NCBI RefSeq assembly: GCF_026015985.1
Contig: NZ_CP110389.1
Location: forward strand, 2,450,001-2,514,000
Reading direction: 5' to 3'
DNA length: 64,000 nucleotides
From: Rhodopseudomonas sp. P2A-2r
GTDB taxonomy: Bacteria; Pseudomonadota; Alphaproteobacteria; Rhizobiales; Xanthobacteraceae
Positions 50,088-57,320 of the stretch are shown here, in pieces (the first letter of the stretch is position 1; each line of letters begins with the position of its first letter). The position numbers and the translations under genes were made by a program. The notes under the pieces are model-generated. The model did not search any database. It was not told where the DNA came from and saw only the letters and a list, made by a program, of their open reading frames with translations.

Positions 50088-51233
50088 ATGTCCGACAATG
50101 CGCGTCTCGTCAATCGGCCGGAACTTCTCGGCATCCTCGCGCTCGCAGTCCTGCTGGTGGTGATCCTGCCGCTGACGCTCGACGTGTTCCGTCTCAACCT
50201 GGTTGCGAAGTACCTCACATATGCGTTCGTGGCGGTCGGGCTGGTGATCTGCTGGGGCTATGGCGGCATTCTCAGCCTCGGCCAGGGCGTGTTCTTCGGC
50301 CTCGGCGGCTACTGCATGGCGATGTTTCTCAAGCTTGAAGCGTCCAGCCCGGAAAACACCAAGATCCAGTCGACGCCCGGTATTCCGGATTTCATGGACT
50401 GGAATCAGATCACCGAACTGCCGTTCTTCTGGAAGCCGTTCCACAGCCTGACCTTTACCGTGATCGCCATCATCGTGGTGCCGGCATTCTTCGCCTTCGT
50501 CATCGGCGCCGCCATGTTCAAGCGCCGCGTCGGCGGCACCTATTTCGCCATCATCACCCAGGCGGTGGCGGCGATCCTCACCATCCTGATCGTCGGCCAG
50601 CAGGGCTACACCGGCGGCATCAACGGCATGACCGACCTGCGCACCCTGAAAGGCTGGGACATCCGTCCGGACCACGCTAAGATCGTGCTGTATTTCTTCG
50701 AGGTTGCCTGCCTGTTCGGCTGCATCTTCGTCGCCCAGTTCATCCGTCGCTCCAAGCTCGGCCGCATCCTGGTGGCGATGCGCGACAAGGAGGACCGCGT
50801 GAGGTTCTCCGGCTACAGCGTCGCCAACTTCAAGATATTCGCCTTCTGCGTCGCTGCAATCTTTGCGGCGATCGGCGGCGCCATGTTCGCGTTGCAGGTC
50901 GGCTTCATGTCGCCGTCCTTCGTCGGCATCGTGCCGTCCATCGAGATGGTGATTTACACGGCGGTCGGCGGCCGGCTGTCGATCCTCGGCGCGGTCTACG
51001 GCACGCTACTGGTCAACTTCGCCAAGACCAGCTTCTCGGAATCCTTTCCCGAACTCTGGCTGTTCGGGCTCGGCGGCCTGTTCATCGCGGTGGTGCTGGC
51101 ATTCCCGAACGGGCTTGCCGGGATCTGGAGCGATTACGTGCAGCCGCGCATCGACCGGCTGCTGCGCAGGAAGGATTCGAAGAAGAACGGCTGGACCGAT
51201 ACCTCGGTCGCCGATGGCGCCCCGGCAGAGTGA
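50088..51233 (+). CDS. urtC: Urea/amide ABC transporter permease (UrtC/FmdF-like)
   Basis: This 381-residue LivM-type permease has AFVAVGLVICWGYGGILSLG as the family N-terminal motif, RVGGTYFAIITQAVAAILTI, and the C-terminal TAVGGRLSILGAVYGTLLVN. The ATG at 50088 follows a GAAGCC stretch; an ATG 42 bases upstream overlaps urtB and is less likely. Its stop lies 10 bases before the urtD start. The long C-terminal tail with charged residues is cytoplasmic. With UrtB it forms the membrane channel. Confidence 0.9.
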   Translation: MSDNARLVNRPELLGILALAVLLVVILPLTLDVFRLNLVAKYLTYAFVAVGLVICWGYGGILSLGQGVFFGLGGYCMAMFLKLEASSPENTKIQSTPGIPDFMDWNQITELPFFWKPFHSLTFTVIAIIVVPAFFAFVIGAAMFKRRVGGTYFAIITQAVAAILTILIVGQQGYTGGINGMTDLRTLKGWDIRPDHAKIVLYFFEVACLFGCIFVAQFIRRSKLGRILVAMRDKEDRVRFSGYSVANFKIFAFCVAAIFAAIGGAMFALQVGFMSPSFVGIVPSIEMVIYTAVGGRLSILGAVYGTLLVNFAKTSFSESFPELWLFGLGGLFIAVVLAFPNGLAGIWSDYVQPRIDRLLRRKDSKKNGWTDTSVADGAPAE

Positions 51234-51243
51234 GGAGACGAAC

Positions 51244-51999
51244 ATGCTGATCGGTCACCAGCCCAAGGATTTCCTGCTCGCGGTGGAGGGACTGACTGTG
51301 TCATTCGATGGCTTCAAGGCCGTCAACGACCTCTCCTTCTACGTCGAGGAGAACGAGATCCGCGTCATCATCGGGCCCAACGGCGCCGGCAAGACCACGG
51401 TGCTCGATCTGATCTGCGGCAAGACCAAGGCCACGTCGGGCGCCATCCATTTTCGTGACAAGGACCTCACGAAGATGAAGGAGAACCAGATCGTCCAGGC
51501 CGGTGTCGGCCGTAAATTCCAGACGCCGTCGATTTATGACGATCTCACCGTGTTCGAGAATCTGGAGATTTCCTTCCCGCGCGGCCGCAGCGTGTTCGGC
51601 GCGCTGACCTTCAAGCGTGACGCGGTGGTGCGCGACCGGGTCGAGGAAGTCGCCGAGATGATCTTTCTCAAGGATCGCCTCAACATGTCGGCCGAATTGC
51701 TCAGCCACGGCCAGAAGCAGTGGCTGGAGATCGGCATGCTGCTGATCCAGGACCCGGACCTCCTGATGCTCGACGAACCGGTCGCCGGCATGAGCGTCAG
51801 CGAGCGCATCAAGACCGCCGAATTGCTCAACACAATCATCAAGAACCGGTCGGTTCTGGTGATCGAGCACGATATGAAGTTCGTCGAGGACATCGCCCAC
51901 AAGGTCACAGTCCTGCACCAGGGCCAGATACTGTCGGAAGGCTCGATGGAGAAGGTCAAGAACGACCCGAAGGTCATCGAAGTTTATCTGGGGCATTGA
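51244..51999 (+). CDS. urtD: Urea/amide ABC transporter ATP-binding protein (UrtD-like)
   Basis: This 251-residue LivG-type ATPase has Walker A GPNGAGKTTVLDLI, Q-loop VGRKFQTPSIYDDLTV, signature LSHGQKQWLEIGMLL, Walker B LLMLDEPVAGMSV and the switch His in VLVIEHDMKFVE. The LSHGQKQWLEI signature form is characteristic of UrtD. The start has a strong ribosome site (GAGGAGA). A 200 bp gap filled by a compound palindromic repeat separates it from urtE, which is unusual, as these two genes normally adjoin closely. Confidence 0.92.
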   Translation: MLIGHQPKDFLLAVEGLTVSFDGFKAVNDLSFYVEENEIRVIIGPNGAGKTTVLDLICGKTKATSGAIHFRDKDLTKMKENQIVQAGVGRKFQTPSIYDDLTVFENLEISFPRGRSVFGALTFKRDAVVRDRVEEVAEMIFLKDRLNMSAELLSHGQKQWLEIGMLLIQDPDLLMLDEPVAGMSVSERIKTAELLNTIIKNRSVLVIEHDMKFVEDIAHKVTVLHQGQILSEGSMEKVKNDPKVIEVYLGH

Positions 52000-52040
52000 G
52001 GATGATGATGCGGTTTGAACTTGCGACAAGCGCGGTTTCA

Positions 52041-52164
52041 CCTCTCCCCGCTTGCGGGGAGAGGTCGGATCGCGCGCGCACCGCGCGCGATCCGGGTGAG
52101 GGGAGTCCGAGAGTCTCTCTGGCTGCCCCTCACCCCAACCCTCTCCCCGCAAGCGGGGAGAGGG
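52041..52164. repeat. Compound palindromic repeat between urtD and urtE
   Basis: Four hairpins lie side by side or nested: CCTCTCCCCGC-tt-GCGGGGAGAGG (52041-52064), GGATCGCGCGCG-cac-CGCGCGCGATCC (52067-52093), GGGTGAGGGG/CCCCTCACCC (52094-52103 with 52126-52135), and CCCTCTCCCCGC-aa-GCGGGGAGAGGG (52139-52164). This is a dispersed repeat type of the Bradyrhizobium group inserted inside an operon. Confidence 0.85.
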
Positions 52165-52199
52165 AGCTTACGGCGCCGTTGGATACTTTGGAGGCCATC

Positions 52200-52889
52200 A
52201 TGCTTGCGATTAACGATCTCCACGTCGCCTACGGCCAGAGCGAGGTGCTGCACGGGCTCAACATCGCTGTGCAGCCCAACGAGATCGTCGCGATCATGGG
52301 CCGGAACGGCATGGGCAAGACCACGCTGATGAAGTCGCTGATGGGCATCGTGCCGACCAGAAGCGGTTCGGTAAAGATGGAGGGCGCCGAACTCAGCGGG
52401 TTGAAGAGCTATGAGCGGGTCTACAAAGGACTAGCCTACGTGCCGCAGGGCCGCATGATCTTCTCGCATATGACGGTCAAGGAGAATATCGAGACCGGCC
52501 TCGTCGCCTCCGGCGAAAAGGACGTGCCGGCCGATCTTTATGAGCTATTTCCGGTGCTGCTGGAAATGAAGGGCCGCCGCGGCGGCAACCTGTCCGGCGG
52601 ACAGCAACAGCAGCTCGCCATTGCGCGTGCGCTCGCCACCAAGCCGAAGGTGCTGCTGCTCGATGAGCCCACCGAAGGCATCCAGCCGTCGATCATCAAG
52701 GAGATGGCGCGGACGCTGAAGCGCATCCGCGACACCAAGGGCCTGTCGATCATCGTGTCCGAACAGGTGCTGAGTTTCGCGCTCGACGTCGCCGACCGCG
52801 TGCTGGTGATCGAGAACGGCGAGATCGTCCGCGATGAGGCACGCGAGGGGATCGATGCCGCGCAGATCGCCAAATACCTGTCCGTTTAA
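52200..52889 (+). CDS. urtE: Urea/amide ABC transporter ATP-binding protein (UrtE-like)
   Basis: This 229-residue LivF-type ATPase has Walker A GRNGMGKTTLMKSL, signature LSGGQQQQLAIARAL, Walker B VLLLDEPTEGIQPSI and the switch residues IIVSEQVLSFAL. The GRNGMGKTT form is typical of UrtE. The ATG at 52200 has a good ribosome site (GGAGGCC). It forms the ATPase heterodimer with UrtD. Despite the repeat upstream it keeps the normal operon order and is followed 49 bases later by fmdA. Confidence 0.92.
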   Translation: MLAINDLHVAYGQSEVLHGLNIAVQPNEIVAIMGRNGMGKTTLMKSLMGIVPTRSGSVKMEGAELSGLKSYERVYKGLAYVPQGRMIFSHMTVKENIETGLVASGEKDVPADLYELFPVLLEMKGRRGGNLSGGQQQQLAIARALATKPKVLLLDEPTEGIQPSIIKEMARTLKRIRDTKGLSIIVSEQVLSFALDVADRVLVIENGEIVRDEAREGIDAAQIAKYLSV

Positions 52890-52938
52890 TTATTCGCCAG
52901 CCTATTCGCCAAGCCGTGTAACCGAAGGGGAGCTATCG

Positions 52939-54168
52939 ATGCCAGAGACCATCATCAAGGTCGATTTGACGCAGTCGGCCTATGACAACGACATGATCCA
53001 CAACCGCTGGCATCCCGACGTGCCCATGGTGGCGTGGGTCAATCCTGGCGATGATTTCATTGTCGAGACCTATGACTGGACCGGCGGCTTCATCAAGAAC
53101 AACGATTCCGCAGACGACGTGCGCGATATCGATCTGTCGATCGTGCACTTCCTGTCCGGCCCGATCGGCGTCAAGGGCGCTGAGCCGGGCGATCTCCTGG
53201 TCGTCGATCTGCTCGATGTCGGTCCGATGAAGGACTCGCAATGGGGCTTCAACGGCTTCTTCTCCAAGCAGAATGGCGGCGGCTTTCTCACCGACCATTT
53301 CCCGCTGGCGCAGAAGTCGATCTGGGACTTCAAGGGCATGTTCACGTCGTCCCGGCACATCCCGGGCGTGAACTTTGCAGGGTTAATCCACCCCGGCCTG
53401 ATCGGCTGTCTGCCAGATCCGAAACTGCTGTCGACTTGGAATACACGCGAACAGGCGCTGATCGACACCAACCCGACCCGCGTTCCAGGCCTCGCCAATC
53501 CGCCGTTCGGCCCGACCGCCCATATGGGCCGGCTCAAGGGCGAAGCCCGCGACAAGGCCGCGGCCGAAGGCGCGCGCACCGTACCGCCGCGCGAACACGG
53601 CGGCAATTGCGACATCAAGGATCTGTCGCGCGGCTCGAAAGTGTACTTCCCGGTCTATGTACCGGGCGGCGGTCTCTCGATGGGCGATCTGCACTTCTCG
53701 CAGGGCGATGGCGAAATCACCTTCTGCGGCGCCATCGAGATGGCGGGCTGGCTGCATATCAAGGTCGAGGTCATCAAGGACGGTGTGGCGAAATACGGCA
53801 TCAAGAATCCGGTTTTCAAGCCGTCGCCGATGACGCCGAACTACAAGGACTTCCTGATCTTCGAAGGCATCTCGGTCGATGAGGCCGGCAAGCAGCATTA
53901 CCTCGACGTCCACATCGCCTATCGTCAGGCGTGCCTGAATGCGATCGAGTATCTGAAGAAGTTCGGCTATTCCGGCGCCCAGGCCTATTCGATCCTCGGC
54001 ACAGCGCCGTGCCAGGGCCACATCTCCGGCGTTGTCGACGTGCCCAATGCCTGCGCCACGCTGTGGCTGCCGACGGAGATCTTCGACTTCGATATCAATC
54101 CGTCGTCGCTGGGCCCGATCAAGCACATCGACGGCTCGATCCAGATGCCGCTGTCGCAGGACAAATAA
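52939..54168 (+). CDS. fmdA: Formamidase (FmdA/AmdA acetamidase-formamidase family)
   Basis: This 409-residue cytoplasmic amidohydrolase splits formamide (and more slowly acetamide and similar short amides) to ammonia and the acid. Length and motifs match FmdA of Methylophilus methylotrophus: NRWHPDVPMVAWVNPGDDFI, GAEPGDLLVVDLLDVGPM, PPREHGGNCDIKDLSRGSKV and SMGDLHFSQGDGEITFCGAI. The ATG at 52939 has a ribosome site (AAGGGGAGC). Its place after urtABCDE ties uptake of amides or urea to hydrolysis. A REP-like hairpin lies just after its stop, before fmdB. Confidence 0.93.
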   Translation: MPETIIKVDLTQSAYDNDMIHNRWHPDVPMVAWVNPGDDFIVETYDWTGGFIKNNDSADDVRDIDLSIVHFLSGPIGVKGAEPGDLLVVDLLDVGPMKDSQWGFNGFFSKQNGGGFLTDHFPLAQKSIWDFKGMFTSSRHIPGVNFAGLIHPGLIGCLPDPKLLSTWNTREQALIDTNPTRVPGLANPPFGPTAHMGRLKGEARDKAAAEGARTVPPREHGGNCDIKDLSRGSKVYFPVYVPGGGLSMGDLHFSQGDGEITFCGAIEMAGWLHIKVEVIKDGVAKYGIKNPVFKPSPMTPNYKDFLIFEGISVDEAGKQHYLDVHIAYRQACLNAIEYLKKFGYSGAQAYSILGTAPCQGHISGVVDVPNACATLWLPTEIFDFDINPSSLGPIKHIDGSIQMPLSQDK

Positions 54169-54173
54169 ACGAC

Positions 54174-54220
54174 GTCGTTCCGGGCGCGGTCGCATTCGTA
54201 CGACCGCGTCCCGGAATGAC
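54174..54220. repeat. REP-like hairpin between fmdA and fmdB
   Basis: GTCGTTCCGGG and CGCGGTCG on the left pair with CGACCGCG and CCCGGAATGAC on the right around an 8-base centre. It starts 6 bases after the fmdA stop and ends 18 bases before fmdB. It probably stabilises or ends the long upstream mRNA. Confidence 0.75.
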
Positions 54221-54237
54221 CAGCGAGGAAGAATGAA

Positions 54238-54579
54238 ATGCCGGTCTATGAATATCTCTGCGACGACTGCGGTCCCTTCACCGAGATGCGGCCGATGGCT
54301 GAATGCGATGAGCCGCATGACTGCCCGCAATGCGCTGCTACGGCACCGCGGGTGATCCTCACCGCGCCGGCATTTTTCTGCATGCCCTCGGCTCAGCGCA
54401 AGGCGCACGCCACCAACGAGCGCAGCTCCCACGCGCCGAAGACCGTCGCCGAATACAAGGCATCGCACGCGCCGGGCTGCGGCTGCTGCTCCGGCAAGAA
54501 GCCGTCACGGCTGGTCGCCAAGACCAGAAGCGGCGGCAAGAGCTTCCCGACGGCGCGGCCGTGGATGATCAGCCACTGA
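54238..54579 (+). CDS. fmdB: FmdB-family zinc-ribbon protein
   Basis: This 113-residue protein has an N-terminal FmdB/CxxC zinc ribbon: YLCDDCGPFTEMRPM and HDCPQCAATAPRVI supply two CxxC pairs. A less conserved basic tail contains another Cys cluster (GCGCCSGKK). FmdB was proposed as a regulator of formamidase synthesis in Methylophilus. Its molecular role is still unclear. The gene follows fmdA after a hairpin, so it is probably the last gene of the amide operon. Confidence 0.88.
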   Translation: MPVYEYLCDDCGPFTEMRPMAECDEPHDCPQCAATAPRVILTAPAFFCMPSAQRKAHATNERSSHAPKTVAEYKASHAPGCGCCSGKKPSRLVAKTRSGGKSFPTARPWMISH

Positions 54580-54703
54580 CCCGAGGCCGCGGCAATCGTT
54601 TGCGCGACATCTTCCGCCAGATCGGCTAGATATGGCTTCACGCGCACTGCCTCGTGGGGGCGGTGGCGCGTTGCGACGGCGTTGCGGCAGACCAGAGGCA
54701 CTC

Positions 54704-55543
54704 TTGAGGCAGCACAAATTCGGAGCGAGCGGCCCGTCCGTGCCGGTGATCGGGCAGGGCACCTGGTACATCGACCGCGGTGATCGGTCGGAGGCTATTG
54801 CTGCGCTGCAGCGTGGCCTCGACCTTGGCATGACCCATATCGACACTGCGGAGATGTATGGCGACGCCGAGCCGGTGGTGGGCGAGGCCATCGCCGGCCG
54901 GCGCGACGAGGTGTTCCTGGTCTCCAAGGTGCTGCCGAACAACGCCTCGCGGCAGGGGACCGTCGCCGCCTGCGAACGCTCGCTGAAGCGGCTGCGGACC
55001 GACCGGCTGGACTGCTACCTGCTGCACTGGCGCGGCCAGATCCCCCTCGCGGAAACCGTTGCCGGCCTCGAAGACCTCGTTAGCGCTGGCAAGATCCGCA
55101 GTTGGGGTGTCAGCAATTTCGACGCCGGCGATCTCCATGCGCTGAGCAAGGTCGCGGCCAAGGGCAGCATCGCCTGCAATCAGGTGCTGTATCACCTGCA
55201 GGAACGCGCCATCGAGCACGCGGTCATCCCGTGGTGCGAGCAGCATGGCGTCGCGGTGGTGGCCTATTCGCCATTTGGCCACAACGACTTTCCCTCGCCG
55301 CGTTCCGCCGGCGGCAAGATCCTGCAGCGCATCGGTGATGCCCACGGTGCCACGCCGCATCAGGTCGCGCTGGCTTTTCTCACACAGCGGTCATCGTTGT
55401 TCGCCATTCCCAAGGCGGCGTCGGCCGCGCATGCGGAGGACAATGCGGCTGCCGGCGCGCTGGAGTTGAGCGCGGCCGAACTTGCTGTCATCGGCGAGGC
55501 GTTCCCGCTGGGGCGCGAGCCCGCGAGTCTGCCGATGCTGTAG
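54704..55543 (+). CDS. Aldo/keto reductase
   Basis: This TIM-barrel oxidoreductase of about 279 residues has the AKR pattern: GLDLGMTHIDTAEMYGDAEP with catalytic Asp and Tyr, FLVSKVLPNNASRQGT with the Lys, DCYLLHWRGQIPLAE with the His, and GKIRSWGVSNFDAGDLHAL. The cofactor-binding AIPKAASAAHAEDN is near the end. I favour the TTG at 54704, preceded by AGAGGCA, because upstream in-frame sequence from an ATG at 54632 is Arg-rich and unlike the family. It is probably NADPH-dependent. The substrate is unknown and no clear functional link to the fmd genes is seen. Confidence 0.85.
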   Translation: MRQHKFGASGPSVPVIGQGTWYIDRGDRSEAIAALQRGLDLGMTHIDTAEMYGDAEPVVGEAIAGRRDEVFLVSKVLPNNASRQGTVAACERSLKRLRTDRLDCYLLHWRGQIPLAETVAGLEDLVSAGKIRSWGVSNFDAGDLHALSKVAAKGSIACNQVLYHLQERAIEHAVIPWCEQHGVAVVAYSPFGHNDFPSPRSAGGKILQRIGDAHGATPHQVALAFLTQRSSLFAIPKAASAAHAEDNAAAGALELSAAELAVIGEAFPLGREPASLPML

Positions 55544-55728
55544 TGCGATCTGATATGCTGCGCTGCACTTGAGGTAAGATCGTCAGCGTTCGCCCGCTGC
55601 GTGCATATCCGAGTCCTGTTATCGTCACTTGTCGCGCGTTCGCGAACGTCGTTTTGTGAGGTGGCATTCGATTCGGCTCCCGTGGTGCGCGGTGAGCTTC
55701 ATTGCCAGCCACGTGAACGGTTCCCCTA

Positions 55729-56682
55729 GTGACAAGCCATTTTCCGCCGCCGAAGATCGTCGGAGCTCCCGCACCGCTCCACCGTCATACCGATCGGCCG
55801 TTCCGTGGCATCACGATGATCATCGCCTCGACGTTGTTTCTCGCGGCGTCCGATGCGATGGCCAAATATCTTGCACGCAGCCTGCCGGCGCCGGAGGTCA
55901 CCTGGATCCGCTTCCTGGTGTTCGTGCTGATCATGCTGCCGATCGTTCTGGCGCCATCCGCGGGCAACCCGATGCGTTCGGCCCGGCCGCTGGTGCAGGT
56001 GTGGCGCGGGCTGGCGCTGCTGAGTTCGTCGATCTTCTTCATCACCGGGCTGAGCTATCTGCCGATCGCCGAAGCCGCAGCGACGGCCTTCATCGCGCCG
56101 GTGTTCGTCACCGGACTATCCATTCTGTTTCTTCGCGAGAAGGTCGGCATGCGGCGCTGGATCGCCACGACGCTCGGCCTCATCGGCGTGCTGGTGGTGG
56201 TGCGGCCCGGGACATCGGCCTTCCACCCCGCGGCAGTGTTTCCGATCCTCTCCGCGCTCGGCTGGGCGGCGGCCCTGGTCCTGACCCGCAAGATCACCGG
56301 CGTCGATCGGGCGATCACGACCATGGCCTTTTCGGCCGTCACCGGCTTCCTGGTGATCAGCGTCATCGTCCCGTTCTACTGGGTCACGCCGAGCTGGCCG
56401 CAGATCCTGCTGGGCGTCGGCATTGGCGTGTCCTCGACCCTGGGCCACTGGATCGTCGTGCTGGCCTTCCGTTATGCCGATGCCTCCGTGCTGGCGCCGT
56501 TCTCCTATGTCCAGCTGGTCTGGGTCACGCTGCTCGGCTTCGTCGTGTTCGGCGAAGTGCCTGATGTCTGGACCTTCGTGGGAGCGGCGATCATCATCTC
56601 CAGCGGCGTCTATACCGCGCATCGCGAGCGCCTGCGCCGGTTGCGGCCGGCGCTGCCGGCCGAGCCCTATCCGAGCGCATGA
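55729..56682 (+). CDS. DMT-superfamily (EamA) membrane transporter
   Basis: This 317-residue inner-membrane protein has about ten predicted helices and two EamA repeats (first from GITMIIASTLFLAASDAMAK, second from FPILSALGWAAALVLTRKIT). The motif SYLPIAEAAATAFIAPVFVT closes the first repeat, typical of the RhaT/EamA family of exporters for amino acids or metabolites. The start is a GTG at 55729. The 3' end overlaps the convergent Lrp/AsnC gene by 16 bases. The direction of transport and the substrate are unknown. Confidence 0.85.
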   Translation: MTSHFPPPKIVGAPAPLHRHTDRPFRGITMIIASTLFLAASDAMAKYLARSLPAPEVTWIRFLVFVLIMLPIVLAPSAGNPMRSARPLVQVWRGLALLSSSIFFITGLSYLPIAEAAATAFIAPVFVTGLSILFLREKVGMRRWIATTLGLIGVLVVVRPGTSAFHPAAVFPILSALGWAAALVLTRKITGVDRAITTMAFSAVTGFLVISVIVPFYWVTPSWPQILLGVGIGVSSTLGHWIVVLAFRYADASVLAPFSYVQLVWVTLLGFVVFGEVPDVWTFVGAAIIISSGVYTAHRERLRRLRPALPAEPYPSA

Positions 56683-57173
56683 CCCGCATCGTCCTCCGCG
56701 GCGATGCTGTTCACACCGGCAGCGCGATGGAATATTTCACCTGGCTGAGAGCGAAGCTGGATCTCGATCGAGGCGATGCCGTCGAGCCGGGTCAGTTTTG
56801 TTTTCAGGAAGGTCTCATAGGATGACAGGTCGGCGGCGACCACGCGCAACAGGTAGTCGCGGTTGCCGGTCATCAGGTAGCATTCCAGCACTTCCTCCCA
56901 GCCGGAGATCGCTTTCGCAAAGCGCTCGAGGTCTTCCTCCTTCTGCCTGACAAGCTTGATGGAAATGAACACGCTGACATGCAGGCCGAGCGACTTCTGG
57001 TCGACCAGCGCCATGTAGCGGGCGATGACGCCGCGCTCCTCCAGCAGCTTGACCCGGCGATGGCACGGCGACACCGACAGCCCGACCCGTTCGGCGAGCT
57101 CCTGCATGGTGATGCGGCTGTCGGTCTGCAGCACGCCGAGAATTTTGCGGTCGATGGCGTCGAGGTGCGACAT
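56667..57173 (-). CDS. Lrp/AsnC-family transcriptional regulator
   Basis: This 168-residue protein has an N-terminal HTH (LDAIDRKILGVLQTDSRITM, then ERVGLSVSPCHRRVKLLEER) and a C-terminal RAM ligand-binding domain (VSVFISIKLVRQKEEDLERF, CYLMTGNRDYLLRVVAADLS). It is divergent from the transketolase/E1-like gene at 57321, with 147 bp between the starts. Lrp-type regulators in this position typically sense an amino acid and switch on its breakdown, as MdeR does for the E1-like MdeB in Pseudomonas putida. Confidence 0.9.
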   Translation of the reverse strand: MSHLDAIDRKILGVLQTDSRITMQELAERVGLSVSPCHRRVKLLEERGVIARYMALVDQKSLGLHVSVFISIKLVRQKEEDLERFAKAISGWEEVLECYLMTGNRDYLLRVVAADLSSYETFLKTKLTRLDGIASIEIQLRSQPGEIFHRAAGVNSIAAEDDAGHALG

Positions 57174-57320
57174 TGGGATGAATCCACGGAATTGACGATC
57201 AGGCAGCTATTTTATCCCAATAATGCGGCCTTTGTCGCGATGATTTGAGAAGTTTCGCCTGATGGAGCGGGTAAACTGGCGGTCACCACAACCGGTCGAA
57301 TCCGGTCCAGGGAGCACACC

